A DNA stretch of 23,073 bases from VGEM01 sp033764265 (GCA_033764265.1 JANRJB010000410.1:1-23073); one strand, 5' to 3'. Counted from the first letter of the stretch, positions 1-7,562 are shown. Notes: generated from the sequence alone by a model not told the origin. A program made the numbers and translations.

Positions 1-2
1 TG

Positions 3-110
3 AAACAGTGGGCGATGAAGGCGATCGATGCCGCGCTCAAGGCCAAGAAAGCCGCGCCCCAGCCGCGGCGCTCGTCGCACGCCGGGCTTCGCCCGCCGCG
101 GCGGCGGTAG
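3..110 (+). CDS. C-terminal fragment of an unidentified protein (5' end outside window)
   Basis: Frame 3 is open from the left edge to a TAG at 108-110 and encodes 35 residues. Nearly every codon of the first two thirds ends in G or C, as expected of real coding sequence in this genome, and the peptide begins as a lysine/alanine-rich helix (WAMKAIDAALKAKKAA) followed by an Arg/Pro-rich tail. The other two plus frames fit worse: frame 1 has immediate stops and frame 2 gives an Arg/Ala shadow that runs into the opposing gene. The stop lies 6 bp from the stop of the convergent DUF2332 gene. The family cannot be named from so short a tail. Confidence 0.45.
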   Translation, partial: KQWAMKAIDAALKAKKAAPQPRRSSHAGLRPPRRR

Positions 111-116
111 CTGCGT

Positions 117-1205
117 TCACGCGTTCCACACCGCGCCGCCGCCCGCGCCCCAGCGCGCCCAGGCGCCATGAAAGTGAACGGTGCCCAGCGTGCGCCGATC
201 TCCGCCCGGCCACATCGTCAACGTGACGGTCGGATAGCTTTTCAGATCGGACGGCTCCATCGCCAGCCATGCGATCGGCGCGGCAGGGGTGGCGCGCGCG
301 CCGGCGGCGCCGATCAGTCCGGCAATGCGCGCCTGGGTGGCCGCGTCCATGTACTGCCACATCACCGAATGGAACACGACCGTGGCCGCGCCCGGCGCCG
401 GGTCGGCCAGCTTTCGCGCCAGCCAGTCGCCGGCATCGGCGCGATCCAGGCTGAACGGCGTTTGGCGGGCGATGGCGACCGCGGTCCGCAACCGCCGCAG
501 CCGATCCAGCTGATCGCACCAGACATAGGACTCCATGCGCCGCACATCGTCGGGGTTGGTCACGTCGAGCGGATCGCGGTCGCAGGCTTCGCGCGCGGCT
601 ACCGCGACGGCGGCGTTCAGCGGCGGCGCGGGGCCGTGCCATTCGGTCGCCAGCGCGAGCGGCGCGGCGGGGTCGCCCCAGCTAAAGACATCGCTGCGCA
701 CCCGGTAACGGTCCCAGCACAGGTTGAGGCCGGCGCTGGCGCCGATCTCGAGCAGGCGCAGCGGCAACCGCGCGGTCGCGGCGATCTCCAGGAAGCCGCC
801 GAGCAGCATGGCCGAGCGGCCCACTTCATTGGTCTGGGGCGCGCGGGTCAGGTATGCGGCGATGAACGGCGCATGGGCGGCGATCGCCGGCTCGGCCGCG
901 GCCCACGCACGTTCGGGGTTCGCCGTGCCGCCGGCCGAGGGCATCAGCGCTGCCAGGCCCGGGGCGGCGCCGTCCAGCGCCAGACGATGCAGCGCGCCCA
1001 GCACGCGCAACGGCACCGCCGCCATCGGGCGGTGATCGTGCCAGCCGGCGAGAATCTGCTTGAACGGATGGGCGCCGGCCAGCGCACCGGCGCAACCGTT
1101 CAGGATGGCGGCGCTGGTGGGCGAGGCATTGTCCTTCGCGCAAGCCTTGGCTTGCATCGCGAAGCTGCGGGCGATCCCGTCCCAGTCGAGATCGCCGCCG
1201 GTCAT
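117..1205 (-). CDS. DUF2332 family protein
   Basis: A 362-residue protein matching DUF2332 by its most conserved blocks: EVGRSA (about 127-132) followed by LLEIGASAGLNL (151-162), a glycine-rich stretch that resembles a nucleotide or SAM-binding loop. The family has no established biochemical role known to me. The frame stays open upstream to 2018, but that extension lies over two better genes. ATG at 1205 (MTGGDLDW) is preferred: it is 8 bp downstream of the VOC stop and gives a normal family length. It is the last gene of a four-gene minus-strand operon (3833 to 117). No signal peptide or membrane segment is seen, so it is probably cytoplasmic. Confidence 0.82.
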   Translation of the reverse strand: MTGGDLDWDGIARSFAMQAKACAKDNASPTSAAILNGCAGALAGAHPFKQILAGWHDHRPMAAVPLRVLGALHRLALDGAAPGLAALMPSAGGTANPERAWAAAEPAIAAHAPFIAAYLTRAPQTNEVGRSAMLLGGFLEIAATARLPLRLLEIGASAGLNLCWDRYRVRSDVFSWGDPAAPLALATEWHGPAPPLNAAVAVAAREACDRDPLDVTNPDDVRRMESYVWCDQLDRLRRLRTAVAIARQTPFSLDRADAGDWLARKLADPAPGAATVVFHSVMWQYMDAATQARIAGLIGAAGARATPAAPIAWLAMEPSDLKSYPTVTLTMWPGGDRRTLGTVHFHGAWARWGAGGGAVWNA

Positions 1206-1213
1206 TTCACCGC

Positions 1214-1765
1214 CTACTTGGCTTCCGCCGGCAGCGGCTCGGTGGCGATCACCTGGCTCATCTCGATCACCCAGCCGTCGGGGTCGCGGAAGAACATGTT
1301 CTTCACCCGCTTGATCTCGTTGGCGCTGCGCGTGGTGGCCTCTTTCGGCAGTTGCAGCATCGGCGCGCCCATCGCCTGCAGGTCCTTGTAGACGCCGTCG
1401 ATGTCGTCGGTCTCGATCATCAGCACCGCGTCGCCGGTGCCGATGGTGTCGGCGATCTCGCGCGTGCGCGGCAAACCGGGCTTGCTGTACTGCAACAGCC
1501 CGATCATGGCGATCCACGGGTCGCGCCCGGCCATGATGACGAAGTCCGACCGCGCCGGCTTGCCGTTGAGCGGCAGCGAGGTCGGGCTGTTGGGATCGCG
1601 GTCGCCGCCGGTCGTCAGCCACGGCTTGAACCCGATCTTCTCGTAGAACGCCACCGAGGCCTTCACGTCGCTGACCAGCAGGGTGGTCCGCCGCACCACC
1701 GAATTGGCCGCTTCGGCGCCGGCGGCGGTGAACAGCACGACCGCAGCGATGATGACGCGCAACAT
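1214..1765 (-). CDS. exported VOC (glyoxalase/bleomycin-resistance fold) protein
   Basis: A 183-residue protein. Residues 1-19 (MLRVIIAAVVLFTAAGAEA) form a clear Sec signal peptide with an AEA-like cleavage site. The rest is one VOC module: it starts with a LLVSDVKASVAFYEKIGF block and ends with FFRDPDGWVIEM, whose Glu is the typical second-half metal ligand. The first ligand position, normally His or Gln, looks like Thr (RRTTLLVSD), so a standard glyoxalase metal site may be incomplete. The start is supported by a GGGGAGGA ribosome site just upstream of ATG 1765, reaching into the stop region of the TRAP binding protein gene. VOC proteins are usually cytoplasmic, so the export signal is notable. 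Substrate unknown. Confidence 0.85.
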   Translation of the reverse strand: MLRVIIAAVVLFTAAGAEAANSVVRRTTLLVSDVKASVAFYEKIGFKPWLTTGGDRDPNSPTSLPLNGKPARSDFVIMAGRDPWIAMIGLLQYSKPGLPRTREIADTIGTGDAVLMIETDDIDGVYKDLQAMGAPMLQLPKEATTRSANEIKRVKNMFFRDPDGWVIEMSQVIATEPLPAEAK

Positions 1766-1777
1766 GGTGGTCCTCCC

Positions 1778-2776
1778 CTACTGTCCGGTGCGGGCGGCGT
1801 AAGCCTTCTTGCCCTCGAGCGCGATGTCGTAGATGCGCTGGGCGTCGCCGCCGACACGGTCGATCAGCTGGCGGGTGACTATGGTGGTGGCCTCGCGCCA
1901 GGCCGCGCGCTGCTCCTTGCTCAGGCGGTGCACGATGAAGCCGCGCTCCTCGGCCTGGGCCAGGTCGCCGGCCACTTCCTCGCGCACCCACTGGCGCGAC
2001 ACCGACAGCGGCACCCACGAGGTCGTCAGCACCTTGCGCTGGTCCTCGGGCAGATCCTCAAGCCAGCTCTTGCGCAGCACGATGATCGACGTGGCGAAGT
2101 TGTGGTCGGTCATCACCAGGTGCTTGGCCTGGCCGGCGATGCCCGAGCGCACGTACATCACCGCGCCGGTCTCGCCGGCCTCGATCAGGCCGGTCTGCAG
2201 GGACGAAATGATGTCGGTGAACGCCAGCGGGATCACGTCGGCGCCTAAAGCCTGGGCGAACAACTGGGCGGCGTCGCTGGCCGAGACGCGGAACCGCCGG
2301 CCCTTGGCGTCGGAGGGCGAGATGATGGGCGCATTGCCCCAGACCTGTCCGAAGCCGATCTCGTCCCACACCAGAAAATGCACGTCCTTCTCGGCCAGCA
2401 GCTTGGCGTAGGCGTCGAACAGGTAGTTGTCCATCACGAAATCGGCTTCGGCGTAATCGTCGAACAGGAACGGCGCGTACAGCACCGCCATTTCCGGCAC
2501 CACGGTCGTCGCCACCGCGCCCGACCAGTTGGCCACCTGCACCCGGCCGCGACGGATGCCCTGGACCAGGTTTTCCTCCGCGCCCAGTTCGCCGTAGATC
2601 AGCATGCGCATCTTGATGGCGCCGGCCGAGGCCTTCTCGACGGTGTCGCGGTAGGCCAGCCACTTTTCCTCGCCCTTGGTGTTGCGGAAACCGGTGCCGC
2701 CGGCGGTCACGTCCAGCGCAACGGCCGGACCGCCCAGCAGCATCGCCGCGCACACCAGACTGAAAACTCTTCGCAT
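1778..2776 (-). CDS. TRAP transporter solute-binding protein, DctP type
   Basis: A 332-residue periplasmic binding protein of the TRAP DctP/TeaA class. Residues 1-20 (MRRVFSLVCAAMLLGGPAVA) are a Sec signal peptide. The family hallmark KGRRFRV lies near 158-164; R163 sits where TRAP binding proteins carry the arginine that salt-bridges the substrate carboxylate. The Q-T-G-L-I-E-A-G-E segment typical of the second lobe follows. The frame can be extended to 2806, but ATG 2776 is preceded by AGGGA at good spacing and starts exactly at the signal peptide. The usual DctQ and DctM membrane subunits are absent from this window, so it either pairs with subunits elsewhere or acts as an extracytoplasmic sensor. 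It lies between two VOC genes. Confidence 0.9.
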   Translation of the reverse strand: MRRVFSLVCAAMLLGGPAVALDVTAGGTGFRNTKGEEKWLAYRDTVEKASAGAIKMRMLIYGELGAEENLVQGIRRGRVQVANWSGAVATTVVPEMAVLYAPFLFDDYAEADFVMDNYLFDAYAKLLAEKDVHFLVWDEIGFGQVWGNAPIISPSDAKGRRFRVSASDAAQLFAQALGADVIPLAFTDIISSLQTGLIEAGETGAVMYVRSGIAGQAKHLVMTDHNFATSIIVLRKSWLEDLPEDQRKVLTTSWVPLSVSRQWVREEVAGDLAQAEERGFIVHRLSKEQRAAWREATTIVTRQLIDRVGGDAQRIYDIALEGKKAYAARTGQ

Positions 2777-2807
2777 GGCCGATGTCCCTGATTGCCAAGC
2801 CGCCACT

Positions 2808-3833
2808 CTAGGCCTGGATCAGCGTCCAGACAAACCCGTCCGGCGCGGTGAACGAGAACGCGGGCGCGCCGAATTCGTCGGCCAGGATCGGCGTCAGGCC
2901 CGTGGCGGCCGACGCCGCCACGCGCGCGTGCATGAACGCCAGGTCGCCGACGCGGGCCGTGTACAACGAATAGCCCAGGTGCCCCGGCTGGGCGCGCGCC
3001 AGTCGATCATCCGGCGATCGCGGCGAGCGGAACAGGAATACCCGCAGCCGGCCGGGCAGGTGCTCGCTCGGGTGGTCGCCGGCGTCGGGATCGTCGAAGT
3101 CGATCTCGGAGAAGGATTCGTCGGGCGCCAGTTCGAACATCTCGCTCGGCATCCAGCCCGGCGTGTAGGTGATGTCGACCTGATGGTAGCGCTTGAAGCC
3201 GATCACCTGATCGTAGAAGTCGAAGATCGACAGGCTATCGCCCTGGATCACCAGCGCCATATGGCAGCCTTCCGACAGGCGTAACGGGCAGTCGGGATTG
3301 ATGGTGCCGTACTTGGGCACGGGGTAGTTCAAGCGCGTCATCGCCACCAGTTGCGCCTCGGGCATGAACAACAGCACGTCGCCCGAGGCGGCGACGGCCT
3401 CGCGGAACGGCTTTTTCAGCGTGGCTTTCTGGCCCAGGTCGAAATTGTACTCCGGCCCCATCAGGTAGATCGGCTGGCCCTGGCGGCGGCGGATCTCGCC
3501 ATGCACATAGGCGTTGGCGATGTTGTCGGTGCGATGCACCGACCATCGACAGCCATGCGTGCGCAGCGGCGCCATGTTGAGGCCGGGGCCAAGGGCTGCG
3601 TCCCAGATCATCAGCCGGATCAATCCGGCGGTGGCGTTCTGGTGCAACAGGCGGATGCTGCGCAGGCCCGAGTCCACACCGTAAAGGGCCTTGGCCTGCG
3701 CGGCCGTCAGCCGGCCCTCGGGCCCGGGGCGATAGCCGCAGGCGCGCCAGAAGTCGATCGCCTCCGCCGCGTCGCGCACGCCGACGCCGATGTCGTAGAC
3801 GCCGCCGATCAGGGTCTTGCGGTGCATGGTCAT
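2808..3833 (-). CDS. two-domain VOC family protein
   Basis: A 341-residue cytoplasmic protein with two or more VOC (beta-alpha-beta-beta-beta) modules. The N-terminal one opens with GGVYDIGVGVRDAAEAIDFW. The C-terminal half contains GCHMALVIQ, then FDFYDQVIGF, and ends SFTAPDGFVWTLIQA, the classical VOC end. Such two-module proteins include extradiol dioxygenases, dioxygenase-like and glyoxalase-like enzymes; the exact reaction cannot be chosen. The start is ATG 3833 with GGGAGG seven bases upstream; an in-frame ATG two codons later is the alternative. It is the first gene of the minus operon, 30 bp ahead of the TRAP binding protein gene (counting from the preferred start of that gene), and is divergent from the kinase pair. 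Confidence 0.85.
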   Translation of the reverse strand: MTMHRKTLIGGVYDIGVGVRDAAEAIDFWRACGYRPGPEGRLTAAQAKALYGVDSGLRSIRLLHQNATAGLIRLMIWDAALGPGLNMAPLRTHGCRWSVHRTDNIANAYVHGEIRRRQGQPIYLMGPEYNFDLGQKATLKKPFREAVAASGDVLLFMPEAQLVAMTRLNYPVPKYGTINPDCPLRLSEGCHMALVIQGDSLSIFDFYDQVIGFKRYHQVDITYTPGWMPSEMFELAPDESFSEIDFDDPDAGDHPSEHLPGRLRVFLFRSPRSPDDRLARAQPGHLGYSLYTARVGDLAFMHARVAASAATGLTPILADEFGAPAFSFTAPDGFVWTLIQA

Positions 3834-3875
3834 GTGTACGCCTCCCGCCGTGAACTTGCCGCACCGGGGCGCCGA

Positions 3876-3896
3876 GTCAAGGCAAGCGCCCTTGAC
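3876..3896. promoter_or_regulatory. inverted repeat centred between divergent operons
   Basis: Perfect 7-bp arms, GTCAAGG (3876-3882) and CCTTGAC (3890-3896), with a 7-nt spacer lie in the 111-bp gap between the VOC/TRAP operon and the kinase operon. Each arm carries a -35-like hexamer for one direction: TTGACA (3892-3897) on plus and TTGACT (3880-3875) on minus. A dimeric regulator bound here could control both operons. This is inferred from position and symmetry only; no regulator gene is adjacent. Confidence 0.45.
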
Positions 3897-3920
3897 AGAA
3901 AGACCCCGGTTCCGGATTGC
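3892..3920 (+). promoter_or_regulatory. putative sigma-70-type promoter for the kinase pair
   Basis: A perfect TTGACA (3892-3897) is followed after 17 nt by a weak -10 candidate (GATTGC, 3915-3920). The predicted start would lie about 17 nt before ATG 3945, so the AGGAGA ribosome site at 3929-3934 would be included in the transcript. The -35 is strong and the -10 poor, which fits an activated or regulated promoter. Confidence 0.35.
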
Positions 3921-3944
3921 TGCGCGTCAGGAGAAACGCCGGGC

Positions 3945-4922
3945 ATGGTCTTTCCGGTCATTCACTCGACGCTGGATCCCGGGGCGCTGACCGATGAAGT
4001 CGCGCGCCGCTATGCCTTGGCGCCTCCGGTCCGGTGCCGACTGATCAACCGGGCCAACAACGACTTCTACGAAGTCCTGACCGGCGGACCGAAGTTCGCC
4101 CTGCGCGTCGCCAAGGCCGACTTCCGCCCGCCGGCGGAATACGCCTTCGAACTGGATTTGCTCGAACACCTGCATCGGGCCGGCGCGCATGTGCCGGGGC
4201 CGTTGCGCCAACAGGACGGCACGCTGTTTTTCCAGTTGGAAGCGCCGGAAGGCGTGCGCACGGTGGCGCTGTTCACCTGGCTCGCGGGCCGGCCGTTCAC
4301 CAAGGCGCTGACGGTCGCCGACGCCGCCGACATGGGCGAGGGGCTGGCGCGCCTGCACCTGGCGGGCCGGTCGTTCCACAGCGCGCACACCCGCCATGTC
4401 GATACCGCCGCCTACCTCGCCGGTCACATGCCGGCGTTGCTCGCCATGCTGCGCGACAATCCCGATGAGCACGACTTCTACGCCGGCGCCCACGCCGCCG
4501 TGGTGCGGGCCTTGAACGGCATCGATCCGGCGGCCGTGCCGCGCGGCGCGGTGCATGGCGACTATCAGTTCGCCAACGTGCTCCGGCTGGCCGACGGGTC
4601 GATCGGCGCGCTCGACTTCGACACCTGCGGCATCGGCTATCTGGCGCAGGACATCTTCACCTTCGTCTGGCGGTCCGACATGGAAATCCGCGACGAGGCC
4701 GTGAACAGCGCCTTCATCGCCGGTTACGAACGGGCGCGACCCCTGACGGGGTCCGAACGTGCCTGCCTGCCGTTGTTCCGCGTCGCGCGCGACCTGGTCA
4801 TGGCCGCGACCTACGCCATCCTCATCAACCGGGTCGGGCCGGTGCCGGGCTTCGATGGCGACTTCGCGCCGTTCACCGCCCTGGCCCGCCGCCACCTGTC
4901 CGACGCGGGGCTGGCGGCATGA
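3945..4922 (+). CDS. APH-fold small-molecule phosphotransferase, paralog 1
   Basis: A 325-residue kinase of the aminoglycoside phosphotransferase/choline kinase/homoserine kinase II superfamily. The catalytic loop H204-G-D206 with N211 (VHGDYQFANV) and the metal-binding segment around D224-D226 (ALDFD) are intact; the N-lobe strand FALRVAK (51-57) is the ATP-side strand. This fold phosphorylates hydroxyls or amines of small molecules; the acceptor is unknown and the fold alone does not imply antibiotic resistance. The frame is open far upstream, but ATG 3945 has AGGAGA at suitable spacing, and the upstream part would overlap the VOC gene antisense. The stop overlaps the start of the next gene (ATGA, 4919-4922), so translation is coupled. 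Confidence 0.85.
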   Translation: MVFPVIHSTLDPGALTDEVARRYALAPPVRCRLINRANNDFYEVLTGGPKFALRVAKADFRPPAEYAFELDLLEHLHRAGAHVPGPLRQQDGTLFFQLEAPEGVRTVALFTWLAGRPFTKALTVADAADMGEGLARLHLAGRSFHSAHTRHVDTAAYLAGHMPALLAMLRDNPDEHDFYAGAHAAVVRALNGIDPAAVPRGAVHGDYQFANVLRLADGSIGALDFDTCGIGYLAQDIFTFVWRSDMEIRDEAVNSAFIAGYERARPLTGSERACLPLFRVARDLVMAATYAILINRVGPVPGFDGDFAPFTALARRHLSDAGLAA

Positions 4923-5896
4923 GCACGTTCCCGGTGTCGCAATCGGTGCTGGACGCGGGCGCATTGGCCCGGGAACTCGCGCGCCGCTACGGCTTCGCCG
5001 CGCCGGTGCGCTGCCGGCTTATCAGCCGGGGCATGAACGATATCTACGAGGTGAAGGGGCCCGACGTGCATGCCGCCGCCAAGGTGGCGCGCGCCGGCAA
5101 ATCGACCGACGGCGAGTTCGGCTACGAGCAGGCCTATGTGCAGCATCTCGCCCGCGCCGGGTTCGCGGTGCCGACGCCGTTGCCGCTGACCGACGGTACG
5201 CCGTTCTTCGCGGTCGATGCGCCCGAGGGCCGCCGCCAGATCGCGCTGATGCGCTGGCTCGATGGCGTGCCGCTCGCCAAGACCATGACCACCGACGACG
5301 CACGGCGCTGCGGCGGTTTCCTGGCGCGCCTGCATCTGGCCTCGGCCGGCTTCCGCTATCCCGTGGCGCGGCCGTTGAACGCCGAGGTCAAGCTCGCCCG
5401 CCGCCTGCCGCTACTGCTGGAGATGGTGGGCGATCACCGCGACGCGGCGGCGCTGTTGTCGCGGGCCGCGGCCCAGGTGATCGCCCGCGTCGGCGCGCTG
5501 GAACCCGCGGCGGTGCCGCGCGGCAGCCTGCACGGCGATTTCCAGTACGCCAACATCATGGCCCTGCCGGGCGGCGGGCTCGCCACCTTCGACTTCAGCG
5601 ACTGCGGGCAGGATGTGCTGGCGCGCGATCTCGCCGGGTTTTTCTGGCGGGCCGACTTCGATGGCGTCGGCGCCGCGCTCAACGGCGCGTTCGTCGCCGG
5701 CTACGACGCGGTGCGGCCGCTGTCGCCGGCCGAGCGCGCCGCGCTGCCGGTGTTGCGCGCCGCCCGCCACCTGCTGATCACCGCCAGCATGGCCGAATTC
5801 GTCGATCGCGTCGGCCCGGTGCCGGGCTTCGACGCCAACCTGCGCTACTATCTCAGCATGATCCGGCTGCACTGCGCCGAAGCCGGCCTAATCTGA
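4919..5896 (+). CDS. APH-fold small-molecule phosphotransferase, paralog 2
   Basis: Also 325 residues and collinear with the preceding gene: both start with a FPV..S.LD.GAL..E.ARRYG-like block, share APVRCRLI.R..ND.YEV, and end near NRVGPVPGFD/DRVGPVPGFD. H205-G-D207 with N212 and D225 (ATFDFSD) are conserved, so it should be an active kinase. The N-lobe strand differs (HAAAKVARAG in place of FALRVAKAD), and the central region is divergent. A tandem duplication followed by specialisation, for example for two related acceptors, is the simplest reading. A hairpin terminator follows 6 bp after the stop. Confidence 0.85.
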   Translation: MSTFPVSQSVLDAGALARELARRYGFAAPVRCRLISRGMNDIYEVKGPDVHAAAKVARAGKSTDGEFGYEQAYVQHLARAGFAVPTPLPLTDGTPFFAVDAPEGRRQIALMRWLDGVPLAKTMTTDDARRCGGFLARLHLASAGFRYPVARPLNAEVKLARRLPLLLEMVGDHRDAAALLSRAAAQVIARVGALEPAAVPRGSLHGDFQYANIMALPGGGLATFDFSDCGQDVLARDLAGFFWRADFDGVGAALNGAFVAGYDAVRPLSPAERAALPVLRAARHLLITASMAEFVDRVGPVPGFDANLRYYLSMIRLHCAEAGLI

Positions 5897-5902
5897 GTTA
5901 AC

Positions 5903-5921
5903 TAGGGTACGACCCTATTTT
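5903..5921 (+). terminator. rho-independent terminator after the kinase pair
   Basis: Arms TAGGGT (5903-5908) and ACCCTA (5912-5917) with a 3-nt loop are followed by TTTT (5918-5921). It sits in the 24-bp gap between convergent stops. The T run is only on the plus strand, so it should end the kinase transcript; the stem is short. Confidence 0.55.
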
Positions 5922-6658
5922 CAGAACGAATTACTGAGTTCTATCAATTCATACCGCGTCATCATGTAGCCCGACACGGTGCCCTGCACGAAGGTGTAGT
6001 GGCCGTCGGCGGTGACCCAGACATCGTAGACCGGGTGCTCGACCGGCAGGCCGTGCACCGCGCCGAAGCGGAAGTGCAGGGTGTCGAAGGCGCCGGCCTT
6101 GACCGTCACCTTCTCGCGGCCCACCAGCGACACCGACGCGGTCACCGGCGCCACGTACGGGCCGGTCGCGCCGCGGTGGTCAGTGGACGACACCACGAAC
6201 CGCGGCAGGTCCTGCGTCGCCGGGCCGTTCAGGTCGAACAGCTTGACGCACCAGCCGTCGTTGGCGATGGCGTGGCCGCCGAACATCGGCGCCGGGCCGG
6301 GCAGCGGAAACCGCTGGCTGAGCCGGCCCTCGACCGCGGTGAAGGTCTCGCACTCCACCTCGCGCTCGGTGAAACGGAACCAGCCCGAGCCGCGGAACGC
6401 ATCGCCGACGGAAATGCGGATGAAGGCGTCGGTCGGCCGCCACTGCGCATCCAGGTTCAGTTGCGCGAAGCGCAGCACGCTCGGCCGGTCGTCGATCTCG
6501 GCGTGGGCGAGCAGCGAGCGCCGGCCGTCGTTGTGCAGCGTGACCGTGAACACTTCGCGGCCGCGCTCCTGGCCCTTGCGGTCGGGTTTGTCGGAGGTAT
6601 AGGCGATACGGCCGCGGATGATGCGATGGTCGCGCTGGAGATAGTCGGGCTGGGCCAT
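5921..6658 (-). CDS. protein of unassigned family, paralog of the 6682-7446 product
   Basis: A 245-residue protein without signal peptide or membrane segment. I do not recognise a named family with certainty. The C-terminal part (EKVTVKAGAFDTLHF, then YDVWVTADGHYTF) resembles the strand pattern of DUF3108/lipocalin-like beta-barrel proteins, but this is weak. It is an obvious paralog of the upstream neighbour, sharing LQRDH, QERGRE, EIDDRPSV, ECETFTA.EGR.SQR, HAIA.D.W and DHRGATGP. The concentration of invariant charged residues looks like a ligand or active site. ATG 6658 has AAGGA eight bases upstream, and the gene follows its paralog by 23 bp. Its stop codon shares a base with the kinase terminator. 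Confidence 0.75.
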   Translation of the reverse strand: MAQPDYLQRDHRIIRGRIAYTSDKPDRKGQERGREVFTVTLHNDGRRSLLAHAEIDDRPSVLRFAQLNLDAQWRPTDAFIRISVGDAFRGSGWFRFTEREVECETFTAVEGRLSQRFPLPGPAPMFGGHAIANDGWCVKLFDLNGPATQDLPRFVVSSTDHRGATGPYVAPVTASVSLVGREKVTVKAGAFDTLHFRFGAVHGLPVEHPVYDVWVTADGHYTFVQGTVSGYMMTRYELIELSNSF

Positions 6659-6681
6659 GTCGGAGTTCCTTTGGTGTCGGG

Positions 6682-7446
6682 TCAGGCGTTCGGCGTCACG
6701 TCCTTAAACTCGACCAGTTCGTAATAGGTCTGCATGTAGCCGGCCACGCCGCCCTTGAGGAACGTGAACTCGCCGTCGGCGGTGGTCCAGATCTCGTACG
6801 GCGGATGCTCCTCGGGCAGCTCCTTCGAGCCCGGGAACTGGAAGTGGTAGGCGTCGAAGGTGCCGGCCTTGACCGTCACCTTGTCCTTGCCGACGTAGCC
6901 GAGGTGCATGTTGATGGCGTAGAACATCGGCCCGGTCGCGCCGCGATGGTCGGGCGAGGACAGCAGGATCTGGCCGATGTTCTGCACCCCGCCCTTGGCG
7001 ATGTCGTAGTGCCTGAAGTGCCAGCTGTCGCAGGCGATGGCGTGGTTCTGAAAGGTTTTCAAGGGCGCCTTGAGGGCATAGCGCTGCGACACGCGGCCCT
7101 CGGTGGCGGTGAAGGTCTCGCACTCGGCGTGGGTGTCGTAGAACTTCATCCAGCCGCTGCCCATGAACTTGTCGCCCACCGTCAGGCGCATCATGCAGTC
7201 GAGCGGCAGCCAGTTCTTGTCGAGCGAATAGACCGCGTCGCGGTGCACGCTGGGGCGGTCGTCGATCTCGGTATGCACCGTGATGGTGCGCGAGCCGTCG
7301 CCGTGAACGACCAGCGTGTAATATTCCCGGCCGCGCTCCTGGTTCATGCGCTCGGGCTTGTGCGACAGATAGGTGATGACGCCGGTATAGACCTTATGGT
7401 CGCGTTGCAGGATCGGTTGGCCGGACTTGGCGGCGGTGGTGCTCAT
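6682..7446 (-). CDS. protein of unassigned family, paralog of the 5921-6658 product
   Basis: A 254-residue soluble protein, collinear with the following gene and roughly 45 % identical by eye. It shares LQRDH near residue 13, QERGRE, EIDDRPSV, VGD.F.GSGW, ECETFTA.EGR.SQR, DHRGATGP and EKVTVKAGTFD. Conservation is strongest in the first two thirds. The upstream frame extends to 7560, but ATG 7446 is directly preceded by an AGGGGGA ribosome site and a plausible promoter lies at 7510-7537. Function unknown; the tandem arrangement with retained identical polar motifs suggests two related substrates or a heteromer. It is divergent from the YciI-like gene. Confidence 0.78.
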   Translation of the reverse strand: MSTTAAKSGQPILQRDHKVYTGVITYLSHKPERMNQERGREYYTLVVHGDGSRTITVHTEIDDRPSVHRDAVYSLDKNWLPLDCMMRLTVGDKFMGSGWMKFYDTHAECETFTATEGRVSQRYALKAPLKTFQNHAIACDSWHFRHYDIAKGGVQNIGQILLSSPDHRGATGPMFYAINMHLGYVGKDKVTVKAGTFDAYHFQFPGSKELPEEHPPYEIWTTADGEFTFLKGGVAGYMQTYYELVEFKDVTPNA

Positions 7447-7509
7447 GCGTTCCCCCTGGGCGGCGCGACGACGAACGCCGCCACGCGATTGATCATTGAA
7501 GCCGGCCGC

Positions 7510-7537
7510 ATCATACTTTGAACCCGTCGCCAGGCAA
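7510..7537 (-). promoter_or_regulatory. putative promoter for the unassigned paralog pair
   Basis: On the minus strand TTGCCT (7537-7532) and TATGAT (7515-7510) are separated by 16 nt. The -10 has five of six consensus bases. The predicted start gives a 5' leader of roughly 55-60 nt before ATG 7446. A weaker plus-strand candidate (TTGATC 7489-7494, CATACT 7512-7517, 17-nt spacer) overlaps it and could serve the YciI-like gene. Confidence 0.45.
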
Positions 7538-7562
7538 CCTGGGCCCAAAGCGTCCCACACGC

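Noticed and set aside
1206..2018. Upstream extension of the DUF2332 reading frame to a 633-residue protein
   Set aside because: The extension is Arg/Gly/Ala-rich, lies over the VOC and TRAP binding protein genes in another frame and lacks any family signature; ATG 1205 gives the normal protein.
3351..3944. Upstream extension of the first kinase frame to 523 residues
   Set aside because: It is antisense to the two-domain VOC gene, shows no domain, and a good ribosome site precedes ATG 3945.
3945..5896. Aminoglycoside resistance genes
   Set aside because: The fold is shared by many metabolic kinases; duplication, length and context do not indicate resistance.
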